Positions 1 to 13,044 of a stretch of DNA of 64,000 nucleotides are shown here, piece after piece. The DNA comes from Linyphia triangularis (Eukaryota > Arthropoda > Arachnida > Araneae > Linyphiidae), in contig OZ021722.1 in the NCBI GenBank assembly GCA_963978545.1, forward strand, positions 39,697,365-39,761,364, in the 5' to 3' direction. Position numbers and translations under genes: made by a program. Below the pieces are notes generated by a model. That model saw only the letters and a program-made list of their open reading frames with translations. It did not search any database and had not been told where the DNA came from. Within the stretch, counting starts at the first letter, position 1. Every line of letters starts with the position of its first letter.

Positions 1-1056
1 CTCAACTAAGAACTTGGGATTAATTTAAGCAATTAGGGACATTCTACAATTTTCATTGTAACTCTAGACTTTACAAAATAAATAACTTATTTTTTATTTG
101 TGACAGCTTGCGGGTAATCTTGCTATTCTCTGCACAAAAGTTGCAAGCGACTATTGGGTTTACTTAGCATTCCCCACAATGCTGCATACAGTATGGTCTA
201 CAAGAGCTTATTCTATGGTCGGCCGATTACGCACACACACACAGTTGTAGTATTTGCATACAGAATATTGATAAATGGTGCATTTGCATACAAAATATTG
301 ATAAATAGCGCATTTGCAGATAAAGGGAAATTTAGGCTTTGAAAAAATAGATTTTTTGGGGGATTTCAAACATCTATTTTTTGTGTTAATGTAATAGAAG
401 TAATTTGAACTTAGGATTCATCAATTTCACTTATTTCTAGTTCTCAAACTTTTACCACTAAAACTGTAGCACATGTTTCTAGTAGGCCTTTTTCTAAGTC
501 ACAATTCTGTCAGCAGTTGGCTTTATGACACCTGTCAATGCCATCTGGAGTATTTTTCCTAGGCCCATTTTCTGTATGGTTCCAAATGATAGCTATGTGG
601 TTAGTGCTCTGGTCTCACATGCTAATTCTTGGTATGCATCAATGTTCGTTATGCTTCCGAATCCATTTTAAGCTGTAGATCCCTGCTTGATTAGTTGTTA
701 GTGTGTACAAAAATTAGTCGTTGAGCATACAAATCAACAATCCAGGTTGTTAACACTAGTACTGGGAAATACCTTACAAATTCCTAATTTTGGGAAAATG
801 CAAATCCCCTTTTGAGTTTATTTCCTACATAGGCCATGCTGCAAGATGCTTGAAATAGTGTAAAATCCTTGCTTTGTGTGCTTAACAGATGTTTTATAGC
901 AAATCGAATATGTATGCAGTATGACTCATCAAGAAGCACATAAGAAAGTGAAATAAATTGAATTCACTATCAATGAAAAGGGAATATTAAAAAATAACAT
1001 ACTTTCAATTCTATTTCCTCTGTGAGATAAACTTTCTAAATACTACAAATTATAAT
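1..1056. other. Gene-free AT-rich stretch
   Basis: No convincing coding exon is seen. A 30-bp unit is repeated twice at 252-311 (each copy begins ATTTGCATAC). Around 597-690 there is a weak tRNA-like stretch (TGGTTAGTGCTCTGG resembles an A box), too degenerate to call. Confidence 0.4.
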
Positions 1057-3363
1057 CAGTGGTGTAGTGTAAAATAAAAAGGTGTGGGAACGCTATGTCG
1101 CGTTGTTGCAAACGTTTTTTTTTTTTTTTTTTTTTTTTTATCGTTTTTTTTTCTGTATGTGTGTGTGGGGGGGGGGGGGGAAGTGAAAATGACAACTTTA
1201 AATAGTTTTATTAGTATTACTTCAACAATCTCGGGGAAAAAATGTGTTTCCACTTATTCTTTTATTCAAATAATTTTTTTAACTATTAAGTTATATGGTT
1301 TTTTAAACAATTTGCTTTGTACAACCCATTTTGAAAGATTATTTAACACTTTATAAATGGATTACAAGACATTTTCAAACATATTATTGACAAAAAATTT
1401 CAAACAGATTTTTAACAATAATTTTCAAAAATATCAGAAATGCCTTACATTCAATGGGTTCGGATAAATTCCCAGATTCTGTAGCTCCTCGAAATCTGTT
1501 TTTAAAATGAATGAAAAAGATTGAGATTGTTGCAGATGTCGATTGAAAATTTTATGGCTTTTCTTCTTCTCAAAAAGAAAATATAGAGAAGTTCCTCTTG
1601 CTTGAGAGATCCTTCCTTTCCTTTTTCAAATTTGCCCCATTTATAAAATAATTAAAATCCATCAGTCGATTTAAAATTTATTGATAAAATATTAATTTGT
1701 GTACCATCTCAATTATCTCTAATTTTAAGCGGGATATTTCAATGTAGACTCATTACTTTCCAGACGTATAGATTTGCTTAGGACAATCTTGTTTTTTAAT
1801 CTTATCCAGTTAGATTTTGTCCTTTCGACAGTGATGACGATTAGGTGACAATAATAGTCAAAAGTGGGTATGAATCGGAGGAGAAAGCAAACTGCAAAAT
1901 ATATATATTACCATCAAAATCACTAGATTTTAAAAAAGATCGGGGGAAATTTTCACCCCTTATCGCCGCCAATGTATTTAGTGATGATTTTTATATTTTT
2001 TTATAACTCGAAGGAAAAGATTTTTTTTTTTTTTTTTTTAAATTTTTTTTTTAAGAATTGCTGCTACATTTTTAGAATAAATTCTGAAATAACTGTAAAT
2101 GTAAGAACTTCCCCATTCTCAAACCGTAAAGCAATTTAATTTTGCATTTTAAAGTGCATCTGAATTGCTTTCCTACTTCTTCACATCCCAATTTCGATGT
2201 ATTATACCCATTTGCAAAACCATTAGCACTTTTATATTAAGGAAAATCAAACATACAGGAGCGGCCTAGGAGTAAAATGCTATGTATGCAAAAATGAGTT
2301 TTGGCTCCCCTTACAATGAAAATAGGTATAGAAAACCCTTCAAAAATGGTATGGGTGCAAATTATTAAAATCGTAGCGTTTTCTGCACTAAATAACATTA
2401 TTTTAAGTCAGGTTTTATTAAAGAACCCACGGATACAATTTTTTTTATAAAATATAAAATTGTAATAAAATTATTTTCATAACAATTTAATAAAATACAT
2501 GCTATTGAAATAACTGATTTTTGCTAACCATTACTTTTTTCACTACTGCCAAGTTAAAGTGAAGCAAAGTTAACACCTGTTCAGTTCTGTCAAAACAACG
2601 AAGCGGAGCAACATACCAACCTTGAAGACAGTCTCTTTAGTGTACATTCAAGCAACATTTTATCTGTTGAACTAAACATATTCAAATTCACAAACATACA
2701 AAATCGAAGTTAATATAAGGGATTTAAAAATCAATCTGGGGATAAAATAAATCTTTACCAATTTCTGACAAAATATAAATGCATAAGTCCGTGATCTCAA
2801 AACACTTTAAAGCTAATACAAAATAACAACTTTCTGCTCTTACCTATCTGGATTTTTGGCTCTAACCAGTTTATTTTTTGGATTGTAAAAAATACCCAAC
2901 TTTTATTGTCATTTGTTTTTTCCTCTTGAACGAATTCATTTCTTAGGTTATGGTTTGAGATTTACAAATAATTTATTAAATCGGTGATATAAAAATTAAA
3001 AAAGATCATTCGTTGACGAGGATAACTGCTATTGAATAAATCATAGCCAGATGTAAACATATAAGTCAGTTCATTTCTAAAGAAGGAGAAATGTCCATGT
3101 GTGGATTGCCGCGCCTCTTTCAAGTATTTTACAAAAATTAGAACTTGCCCGCTCAGCTCTGAAGTTGTGGATCCCAGACGAAAGCAAGTTCTCATGAAAG
3201 ACTTTTTCGTTTGCTTACTTGGCTTTAAGGTTCAGTATCACGTAAAAAGAAAAAGAAAACAAATTAAAAAAAGAAAAAAAAAATAGATGAGGGAACGTCG
3301 TTCCGCCTTCTAAAAAGGTAAAGGATCGCCGTTCCCACGCGTTCCCGCTCCACTACACCCCTG
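1057..3363. mobile_element. hAT element G (non-autonomous, 8-bp TSD)
   Basis: The element starts CAGTGGTGTAGTG and the reverse complement of its end reads CAGGGGTGTAGTG. The flanks carry a perfect 8-bp duplication ATTATAAT (1049-1056 and 3364-3371), the hAT signature. The two ends also share a GGGAACGC-type subterminal motif. The interior is AT-rich, with T- and G-homopolymers near 1116-1180 and 2022-2050. No transposase reading frame is recognisable, so this is an internally decayed or deleted copy mobilised in trans. Confidence 0.9.
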
Positions 3364-3870
3364 ATTATAATGATTCAAATTAGTCTGTATGATAAAATGA
3401 TGGAAGTTTTAGCCAAAACTAAGTAATGTATTTTACAAAATCTTCTGAAACTGGCATCATACGTTTTTAAAAAGCCACAGTAATGACCACTTTGGTAAAG
3501 ACTTACTTATTGTTAAGCCTTAAATAAGCTTAATTATAGCAATTGGATGCCTATGGTGCACTGCCATTAAAAGCAGTCCCTATTATTTTTATAAATCATT
3601 TAGCAAAGTTAAATTTACTATATAATATTTCAGTAATAACAAATTTTATGATGACACGTAATAAATATACCAAGAGTCGAAATTAACTTATTAAATCAGG
3701 TGGATAAGTGCACCCAAGTTTCATAACTCAGGTACACAAATTTCTAGTTAAGTGCACATTGCATTCCACTACATCTTTCAATTTGTTATGTTTACGAAGC
3801 ATTGCTACATAACGATTGTGTCCCATCCCCCCCCCCCCCATCAATTTTTCTTTCCAATTTGGCCACTATT

Positions 3871-4150
3871 TCAATCACTATCACTTTCTACAGAAAAACT
3901 GTCAACACCTGAATCACTACCTGACTTATGTTCAGTTTTTTCTGACACAAGCCTAGATCTGGGTCCATTTGGTTTTATATTATTTCTACGTTTGGTTGAT
4001 AAATGTTTTACGAATTAAATATCTCCAGGGTTCTTTGTTCAAGAATAAGTGCATCAAGTTTGTAAGCACTACTGGTTTTAGTTTAGTCTGATTTAATCCT
4101 CCCCATCAATGAAAATCCTCGTTCACACTACTGTGTTTATAGGTATACTA
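3871..4150 (-). pseudogene. hAT transposase C-terminal fragment
   Basis: Minus-strand translation gives CERGFSLMGRIKSD, then after a frameshift YKLDALILEQRTLEIF, and then a frame ending SGSDSGVDSFSVESDSD with a stop at 3871-3873. The first part matches the ERGFS..NRIK..L...LD.L pattern of the hAT dimerisation domain; the acidic Ser/Asp tail is typical of the extreme C-terminus of zinc-finger hAT transposases. At least one frameshift and missing N-terminal sequence make it a relic. Its own terminal repeats were not found. Confidence 0.55.
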
Positions 4151-4639
4151 TTATGTGCACCCAAGTTAAAACTTACGAGCACAAATAAAATTTTATGTAC
4201 ATTGGGCACCCGCTAATTTTGAACGCTGAAATATACAGACTCATATTTTTGAAAAGTAATAAATTGAATTCACTAAGATCAGATATCACTAATTGAAAGA
4301 ATATATCAAGTGTATTATAATAGACCATCTAGTAGAGAGATGAATATAGACACACTGTGCACTTTGGCAATGACAAGTAGATATCACAAAGGATTAAATT
4401 TTAATTATGGTTAATTAAGAGTATTTTTTATACTAAGTCAAAAGTACTTGAGGTATTGAAATTAAAAAATTTAAATATAAGCGGACTTTTATTGTTTTTG
4501 ATAAAAGGCATTCTAATATTTCAAATTAAAACATTCATGTTTGCCTTATTTATTTTAAACTTTTTGGTCAAAGAACATAAAATTTCCCATATTTTAAGAA
4601 TAACATAAATTCATTATTTTATCCAGAATGGGATGGGTT

Positions 4640-4745
4640 TGATACGTAGACCCGTTAGAGTTCCGCTGAACTCTTGTCCCAGAAGCAGAATACTTGCCTA
4701 GCATTCAAGAGATCTCAGGTTCGAGCACTGCCTGGTGGTTTTATT
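4640..4745 (+). repeat. tRNA-derived SINE head or tRNA pseudogene (Ala-AGC-like)
   Basis: The stretch contains a B-box-like GGTTCGAGCAC near 4720 and a preceding anticodon arm TTGCCTAGCATTCAA whose loop would carry AGC. The 5' half is degenerate, so it is a retroposed tRNA relic rather than a working tRNA. No tail or TSD was delimited. Confidence 0.4.
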
Positions 4746-5885
4746 GAAATTAAGTATCAGGCAAGGATCAATCTATTGTAAAATTTGCTCTAAGTTTCAG
4801 TAGCATGCAGGGAAGTTTAGAAATTATCATTGTATTCTAGAAGACAGACAAATAAAACAGGGTTCATGCAGCTTTTAAAAAGTTAAAAATAAGTAGTTTA
4901 TAAGGACTTTTTAAAGACCAGTTAATTTTTTATAGACCTCTAATAATTTATAGCAATAAAACATGCTGCATCGATAGTGGTTGGCACATAAAGAAAAAAA
5001 AACTAATTGTTTTCATACTCATGAATTCAAAACACTACAACATACAAATCAAAATTTACATTTAATCAATTAGAGAATACAATATTTTCCAACTTGGTGA
5101 TGGTACCCGCAGCTAGGAATAGGCCCATGAATTACCAATTGATCTACATTATATATCCCTTCTCTTTAGATCTAAACCTCAAAAGGAAAACTTGCCAAGT
5201 CCACAATAAAATTGAACATTTTCATCTACAAAATTGTGGCAAAACATGGTGTGAAAATGGTGCTTTTTAAAAAAAAAAAAAAAATTGCACCATTGAATGA
5301 CTGCAAAATTTCCTATAAAAATAAAGCAAAAGTTCACTTAATTCTTAGTAATTCATAATATCTTGACTCTTAATGCATGTCAAAACGCTCAAGGGACATA
5401 AATAAGTTCAGAAAAAATATCTTTAACCAGAAGTTTTCATACCTGGCACCAGGGAAAGTTTCGTTGTAACTTAGCGATTTTCTTAAAATACTTGCTACTG
5501 ATGCTTGCAAGCTACAATGCTTGTCTCTTACATAATCAAAAACGAAAGAGGGAAACCACTAAGAATTTAAAATTTTGTAAAGATCGTAAATCAGTGACAT
5601 TTTAATTAAAAATTGGTAATTTTTTAGTTTACATGGAAGGATTAAACGATTTTGAAAAGTTGGCAACAAGGCTCAAACCTCGCCAATTCAACAACTGCTT
5701 TGAAATCCGCAAAATGACGGCAAATTCAAAATGATTGAAAACATAAGTAATATGTTAATAATCAATTAAGCAATTAAAAAACAAATTAAGCAAAAAAACC
5801 TGAAATAGGGTTGCTAAATATGAAACTTAATTGCCTACCAATTGGTGCCAAATTCGCTAGGCGATATTTCCACGGAAACTATGAA
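4746..5885. other. Intergenic, nothing recognised
   Basis: AT-rich sequence with an A-run at about 5270-5284. No exon, terminal repeat or coding relic was recognised. Confidence 0.4.
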
Positions 5886-6745
5886 CGGGGCAGCCACTGA
5901 CTATAAGCCTTGCAAATAGTTGCCTTAGTAGCCTCATATGTTAAAAATAGTAGTCTCAGACATTGAAAATAGTAATCGCAGACATTGAAAATAGTAGTCT
6001 CACTTTTCATAACTTGATAACGAATGCTTATTTTGAGCTGACAATGACCTTCCTCTTGCTTTGAAGGTGTTAAGTGTTCATCAAGATGGGAATAAAACTG
6101 TTGATTAACGTAAAACACGAAAACCCAGACATTCTTCTTTTGATTCAAAATGGTGTCTAATACATTATATCCCAAATGGTAAAAGACATGTGTCTTAATG
6201 AAACTTTATATGGTAAAGCATTCAAAAGGATTTAAAATTTGGAAACTTGTTTTTTTTTAGCTAGAAAAAAATCTAAATTTACCTTTCGATCATTCCATAG
6301 ACAAACAAAAAGGTAATATACAGGGAGATGGGGGGGGGGGTCATATTTACATACTGCGATGCAATTTGGCAACTCACCCTTACTCACAGACAGCATCTAA
6401 GCTAAACTGCATGCAAACGCGACGGTAAAAATCAATTGGTAAAAGCATTTTTTTTTTAATTTCCAAAGTCCAACAACTTTTTGGCAAAAAAAAAAGTTTC
6501 ATGTTTAAACAATTATACTACTATATTGGCAATGACAGGCAAAGAATTCAACTAAGGCCAATTTTTAAATTTGTAAGCTACATTCAAAGTAATTAAATAA
6601 ATTGCTTCAAAATTTGAATTATCATTTATAAATTTAGCTACAACATTGAAATTCTAATCATTCTGCATCGATTGACCTACACGTCAAAATCGTTCATCAC
6701 ACCGACACAAATCTCGAACATAATGTCTATAACATCAATGGAAGC
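5886..6745 (+). mobile_element. Element B, truncated copy B1
   Basis: From the degraded terminus (CGGGGCAGCCACTGAC) to about 6745 this is colinear with the left part of B2 at 16383, including the repeated phrase ATTGAAAATAGTAGTCTCA and the shared block ending GACCTACACG near 6680 (18685 in B2). The right terminus is missing. This copy lacks insertion C1: sequence continues directly from the poly-T stretch into GTAAGCTACATTC at 6572, which makes it an empty-site control for C1. Confidence 0.75.
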
Positions 6746-7157
6746 TTAGGCGAAAGCACCCATTACAACAACGCAAATATCAGAGGTGACACGCATAACA
6801 TCAGTACCAAAAACGGCGGAGGAAATATTGGAAAAAATAGCTGTTAAACCAGTGTAACCTTTGGCGAAAAGGACTAAATTTCCTATGTAAATATCGGCCT
6901 TCTATACCTACTCCAATCTCAGCAATAGAGTCAACTACTTCAGGGTAATACTTGGTGAAGATTATCCTCACAAGAATGTAAATATTAGCGATAGCGAAAT
7001 AAGTTGAAATTAATGGCGAAAATGACCGTCACAAAAATGTAAATCTCGCCGATCGCTCACCATACAAGCTCAAATATCGACAATAGCAGCCATTACATCT
7101 TCATAACACTCAATGAAATTGACAATCACACACTAACATTAATATTGATGATGGATA
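6746..7157. repeat. Degenerate short-period repeats
   Basis: Recurring phrases such as AATATCGACAATAGC, AATATTAGCGATAGC and variants of CATTACATC or CACTAACATT recur every few tens of bases, suggesting an eroded minisatellite. The same kind of phrasing is not seen outside the window's B-type region. No coding potential. Confidence 0.35.
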
Positions 7158-7514
7158 CAAACACAAGCCTCCCAGTGGATTTTGAAGTTTAAAAAGTAGG
7201 AAAAGTAGGACATTTTTGCTGAAAAGTAGGATTTGTTTTCCTTAAAGTAGGAAACAAACAAAAACGTCTATTTCAAATGCATACTAATTTGTTGACAATA
7301 TTTTTATTTTAAAATGAACATTCTAGAGATCAAGTGAAATGTATATTAAATATAATATTTAAAAAAGAATTAAATGCAAATCTCGTACCAAAAGCGCCCG
7401 TTTGGTACCAGTTGGATAGATTATACTAGTTAAATATAAAATTAAGCTTAAAAATAAAAAACAGGCATGGATGACTTCTGAAGGAACATTTAACGCAAAG
7501 CAAACCCTTAGTAA

Positions 7515-8594
7515 TCTATAATATTAAAACAAGCTGTGTGTCTGTCTGTGGCTCTGTAGAAACCTACTTAAAATTGGAGTAGAGCTCTGAAATTTTCAAC
7601 ACAAGAAGTTTTGGCCTTCAATTTTATGTATGTCAAACAGAATGTAAAAATTTTAATTAGTTCTTTTTTAAATAATACTTTAATTAGTTTTTTTTTTACC
7701 AAGCGACTTCAAATAAAAATACAGCACTGAAATTTTCAACATAAGTAGTTTTGGCTTCTAATTGGACTTTTGAAAAACAGAATGTTACATTTTTATTTAG
7801 TTCTTTTTTAATTAGTTTTTTAATTAATAAATATTTTACAGAACGATTTCTAATAGGGCTACAGCTCTGAAATTTTCAGCATAAGTAGTTTAGCCTTCTA
7901 ATTGGACTTTTGAAAAACAGAATTTCAAATTTTTATTCAGTTCTTTTTTAATTAACAAATATTTTACAAAACGATTACTTGGGCTACAGTTCTGATATTT
8001 TCAACACAAGTAGTTTTGGCATTCTAATTGAACTACTGACAAAAAAAAAAAAATTTAATTTTAATTTGATTAATTTTTTTAATTAATATTTTCACAAAAA
8101 GCAACTTCTAACAGGCTTAGAACACTGAAAGTTTCAACATAAGTAGTTTTGGCCTTCTAATTTGGCTTTTCACAAACACGTGTTAAAATAATCTTAAAGG
8201 GGTGTTGTATTATTGTATTAACGGGGGGATTTTTTTGTGTGTCTCGACAAGGGAGAGGCTTCTAATATTAAGGATTTACGTAGCAATTATAGATTTTAGT
8301 GAGTGAAGCGAGCTTTTGCTTATGCAACAATGAAACCTTTCAGCGAGAGAAGCAAGCCTATTCTTGCATAGTAATGAACCTTTCAGCAAGTGAAGTAAGC
8401 CTGTACTTATGTGTCAATGAAATTTCAGCGAACGAACCGAGCTCGATTTTTTGTTGCAATGAACCTTCCAGCGAGCGAAGCGCCAAAAACTGGGTCCTAT
8501 ACACCAATGATGGATTTCCGCAACGCGAGGTCTCATAGCTAGTTAAAATATTTCAGACGTAAAATTTCGTAGCGAAGCACGGGTATTCAGCTAG
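7515..8594 (+). mobile_element. Non-autonomous Helitron, copy 1
   Basis: It starts TCTATAATATTAAAAC directly after an A and ends ATTCAGCTAG, fitting the Helitron rule of 5' TC and 3' CTAG. A short hairpin TTCG-TAG-CGAA lies about 20 bases before the end. There are no terminal inverted repeats and no TSD. The base after CTAG is C rather than the expected T. It contains five diverged 125-140-bp units with a conserved TTTTCAACATAAGTAGTTTT core (about 7586, 7727, 7867, 7993, 8125) and four 43-bp units at 8328-8500. No Rep/helicase gene is present. Copy 2 is at 44272-53822. Confidence 0.8.
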
Positions 8595-8869
8595 CCATAC
8601 AATAAAAATGTTATTTTTACTTCTTTTGTTTTTAACTTTGACTAGAGTAAAAAAAGTCTATAACATTGTTCGTTTAGTCTTTTCAATTTCCTTTTGCTCA
8701 TTTCTGATTTGGTTTAAATTTGAAATCCCTTCAAGAACTGTTTTGCAAGCAACCTCCAACATTGTTTGTCCAATTTTCACACCCTTTAAATCCCGATTTT
8801 TTAGTGCGTTTTTTACTTTCAATTACCCATATGTAATACATAGGGTAATAAAAGTATAGGATTCATTAA
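8595..8869. other. Linker sequence inside H
   Basis: Pyrimidine-rich AT sequence with a chance open frame and no recognised motif. Confidence 0.3.
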
Positions 8870-9460
8870 AAAAATTGATTTGTTTGCATTTCTCCACGTT
8901 TTGGAACATCTTGATCTCAAAAAAGTGATCTAGAAAAAATGTCTGTGCACGTGGTCAGCATAACTCCCGAACAAATTGACCAACGATGTTCAAATTTGGT
9001 GAACAGGTTGGTGAAGGCCCAATGACCTACCATTAAAGTTTTCGTCAAAATCGTGCATGCGCATAAGGTAGCTGCCATTGAAAAAATCTTGTTTTTCAAT
9101 GATTGCTAAAAAACGGCTCAAACGATTTCGATAAAAATTGCTGTGCTAATGCCTCTTAAGGTGTCATAAACATCCCCACCTCCTAAATTCCCTTAAAAAT
9201 GCTTCAATGGCGTAAAAAGTGGAAAAATGAATGCCTTTAACAGAGTTCTCTTTGCTAGAACATAGCTTATGAATGATCGTTTTTTCTCCTCTTTTCAGTT
9301 TCCCTTATAAGAAAGGATAATTTAAGAATTATCGAAAAGTATATCGCCAAATTGGCTATTTTTTCTAAACGAATGATGGAAATATAAAAACAGTAAATGA
9401 CACAAATTCACATCAATAATATAGTGTAATTGAAAGTTGTGCGATGTTCCATACCCCTAG
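8870..9460 (+). mobile_element. Fragment related to hAT element D
   Basis: Colinear with part of D1 (about 21240-21530). Shared landmarks are a TTTGCATTTCTYCACGTTT phrase, GTCAAAATCGTGC followed by TGCGCA, and AATTGAAAGTTGTKC near the end. The termini of D are absent. It lies between the Helitron and the H transposase relic, so it is an older or rearranged piece. Confidence 0.5.
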
Positions 9461-9480
9461 TTATTCTTTCATTCACTTCA

Positions 9481-10798
9481 TCAACTAATGTTTTGTAAGT
9501 GTCCATCAATTGTTGCTTCCTTTTTTACTTTTTCTAATGACCTTTCTTTCCGAATTGCTTCATTAGCAGTTAGTGTTTTCTTCTCCATATCTACCTTCTT
9601 TCTTTCAAGCTCTTTCTGGTCTCCTTCCTTTTGTTGTTTTAGTTCAGATGCAATCCTCTAATCTTCTTCAATTTTTTCCATACATGACTTATATGCTGAT
9701 GCACCCTTTTTTATAAATTCTCTAGGAATTCGGAATAAATTACACTTATTGTATACCGTTAATCCATCTTTTGTCGTTTGTAGTGCACTTATTAAAGCTT
9801 GAGTGAGACCCGTTCTGGAGTCTTTCAAGAAGTTTGATGTTTGAGAAAACCCTCGTTTCATATCTGCATTTCCATGCGGAAGCACGAGGATAACCTTAAC
9901 CAATCTTGTAAGCTCAGGATATTTTCCTGTCCTAGATCATTCCTAAGAGAGAAGATGTTATTAAAGAAGTAATCAATCCGTCTAAGAAATACTTCATCTT
10001 CAATTTCGCACGTGTACCAGTCTTTTGGAATGTTCTCATATTGCAAAACCCTCCACTCATCACCTATTAAGTCAACATTTAACGGAGGGCTTAGGTGAAC
10101 ATTGGATGAAAGATTTTTAACTGCTTTTAAAGACCAGGACTTGGATATATTTTCTGGCTTCAGACACCTTGCTTCTTTTATCACAATATTAAGTGAAAGG
10201 GTTTTCTCTAGAAATTCTTGAGCTACATTTTTTAGACATTTTCACATTAATACCGTCAACTCTTTTTAAAGAGTTTCTTTAACCTTTGTCAAATACTTTT
10301 GAGATTGAACACCAATTTCAAGTTCATCCTCGTCAAGTTCAAAGTCTATTGCCGGAAACTTTAACAGCTACAGTTCTTGTAGACTCATTTTTTTTTAAAT
10401 TTCATTATCTTTAAGAAATGGCCATACAACTTTCTTACTAAGGAATCCATCCTTTCATACACAAGATGTATCAAAGGTCCTTCTCATTGAAAAAGAGATA
10501 ATAAAGGTTGCAGGGTATTTGCCAAGGAGAGAAGGAAGTGTACTTTCACCAAAGTAGCATTGGGCCTTTTCAGACACATCACAATCCTCAAATAACAAGC
10601 ATTTTCAGAAATCTTTAGGTCTCTTTTGGGCAACCTTTTTAAAAAATATTCAGAAACCACGGGCCAAAAAGACAAGCCTGTCTAACGCAAGATCAAGATT
10701 CAGCCACCTTCTTTCAACAAGCTTAAGATTCTTGAATCCAAGTTCAACTTGCAAATCTTTTAATTCCTCAACTCTGGCAGGGGACTGTTTAAAGAAGT
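9481..10798 (-). pseudogene. hAT-like transposase relic of element H, C-terminal part
   Basis: Read on the minus strand in order: YFFKQSPARVEELKDLQ and ERRWLNLDLALDR (10800-10680), KVHFLLSLANTLQPLLSLFQ (about 10490), PPLNVDLIGDEWRVLQYE (about 10080-10020), LPHGNADMKRGFS (about 9870) and a charged coiled tail ELKQQKEGDQKELERKK (about 9610), with a stop at 9481-9483. The SPAR...RW..L and HGNADxxRGFS motifs belong to a hAT-like transposase class common in animals; the HGNAD block is the C-terminal dimerisation region. Several frameshifts and in-frame stops make it dead. The upstream end is cut exactly at the F1 insertion and resumes at 15571. Confidence 0.75.
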
Positions 10799-11647
10799 AG
10801 TGCAAGCAGGGAGGACGCGAACGGGGGGCGTAGGGGGCGACTCGCCCCCCCCAAAGTTTTAGAAAGTTGGACAGTCGGCAAATTTTCGAAATTTTAGCGA
10901 AATCTTTTTCCCCTTTTTTTTTCTTCTAAAGTCGATCCACAATAAAATCGAATTGAATGGAAAAAAAAGAAATTGTGCAAAAAATATTAAAATATCGGAA
11001 TGCAGAGTGACCTGAGTGTGAGGAATCGGCATTTTTACACTAGATGTCTATTATAGGGGAGCCGGTGTCTTTTTTGCCGCCTACAATGATGGACTGCGAA
11101 CGCAAATATTATCAAATAAATATCTTCATTATCTCACACCGTCAAAATTTTTAGAAAGGCTAATAGTCGGCAAATTTCTGAAATTTCATCCCTTCTTTTA
11201 AAAACCCTACTGACGGGAGTTTCAAAACATATTGAATGGAAAAAAGCACAAATAATTAAAATCATCATTAGTATTACAAAATTGTGATCACAATGCAGCC
11301 TAAGTTGACGGTCGGCAATTTTGAATTGGAGTAAGTATATCCTTTTTGACAGGAACATTAAAATAATCTAATCACCACTGATATTTTCACTGACATTAGA
11401 TAACTTTGATGTGTTACAGTAGATGATATACTTGTATTTGTGGTACGTCAGATAACGCCTCAAAAAACATGACATACCCATTAAACTTCAATTACATAAA
11501 GTGTGTAATGTACGTCATATGAGTTAAAGGTTTTATTCAAAATTTCAAAAAAATAAATAAATTTGTATACGAAAATTGACCCGCATTATGCAAGTTATTG
11601 CAATTAATGTCAAGCAGAACTCCATTCTCCATAAATGATGTTATATA

Positions 11648-12439
11648 CAGGATGGTCATAAAGAAACTTTGCAGATATATGGACTTCTAGCGGCAGTCTC
11701 GTTCAACAGATGGAGATGAGATTTCAGGTATATTCAGTCAATCAGTTTCTGGATTTCAGTTATTCAGAGGTATAAGGTCGGAATTCTGTGAATTTCAGAA
11801 AAATAGCGCTCACGATTACGCCGGTTATAGTTACGAATGGTAATCCCCACTTTTTCGTATCGAAAAATTATAATCGCATGCGAAAACCCTGAAGAGCATT
11901 GGAACGGCACATGTATCACAAAAAAACGGACGCGTTATGAAATCACAAAAAAGCAAATCTGCGAACGGCCAGCAAAAACACGATCGGAGCAATGTAGGCC
12001 GCTCGCCAAATATTCAGCTTAGAAAACCGATTAAATTGCCTGTGATGGCACTCATGTGAACTTTGGCTTCTGTCAAATGCAAATTTCCATCGTACGCCTC
12101 GATCGCGTTTTAATTGGCCATTCGCACAGCCTTTTTTCTGTGCGTGCATGATGCGTCCGTGTTTTTTTTTTTTTTTTTGTGATACACGTACCGTTCCAAC
12201 ACTCTTTAGGGTTTTCTCAGGTACTGAGCATTTTGCGACAAGAAAAAGTAGGTGTTGTCATTTGAAAATTTCGAGTGTTTGTAACCATAAACAAAACCGC
12301 GTGAGAGCCATTTGTTTAAATTCACAGAATCTCGAGCTCATACTTCTGAATAACTATACCTGAAATCTCATCTCAATCTGTTGAAAGGAACGGAAGCTAG
12401 AGGCCCATATATCGGCAAGGCTTCTTTATGACCACCTTG
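11648..12439. mobile_element. Foldback Tc1/mariner-type element
   Basis: Ends are CAGGATGGTCATAAAG and its inverted counterpart CTTTATGACCACCTTG, flanked by TA (11646-11647, 12440-12441). The whole 792 bp is one long imperfect inverted repeat: the left arm (GAGATGAGATTTCAGGTAT, AATTCTGTGAATTT, AAAACCCTGAAGAG) recurs reverse-complemented in the right arm, with the centre near 12040. The matching site in F2 (about 55060) is empty. Transcripts would fold into a hairpin of several hundred base pairs. Confidence 0.85.
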
Positions 12440-13036
12440 TACTTCATATATTGAAAATGCATTCCCATGTAAACTGGAATGCAATATCGTATTTATTCCA
12501 ACAAAATAATCTTTGGAAAAGTACTGAAAGGTTTATTATAATACTATCTAAAATTCTTAATGTGTAAACGTGCTCAAATAGCTGTGGCCCGACATTGTCC
12601 GGAACAACCAGGTTCGGTCTATTGCAAATTGTGAGTATACTGTTACGAATTTTTGTATATTTGTAAATATTTCGTAGTGTTAATTTTGTAAATAGATAAA
12701 TTTCTGTACATTTCGCATAAGACAATGCAATGGTTTGTTTCCCAGCAATGAGCCTCCCATCGCTTGATAACGGGTTTTACAGAGGTAACTCTGGGAAGCG
12801 AGTTTCAAGGGGCAGGGCATTTAACATTATGGTAATGGGAATCTCGCCAAATTGGCGAGATAGAGACAAGTTGGCGATGGTTTTGGCGACTAATTTTGGT
12901 CGCCAAACTTGGCGACATTTTTGGTACATGTATGGGTACATGAATCCCTTGTACATGTATATAGGACTTTTCAACTACATTCTGGAAAGTTCTCCAAATG
13001 TCTATCTATGGAATATTCAGGAAAGTTCACCTCTCC

Positions 13037-13044
13037 TATATAAG
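13037..13044 (+). promoter_or_regulatory. TATA box of the solo LTR
   Basis: TATATAAG lies mid-LTR, upstream of the presumed R region and about 0.5 kb before the AATAAA. Confidence 0.55.

Noticed and set aside
154..342. 62-codon open frame at the left edge
   Set aside because: It spans the 30-bp duplicated unit and a CA-rich run; no family similarity or splice context.
8299..8538. 79-codon open frame
   Set aside because: It is only the translation of the 43-bp Helitron tandem repeat.
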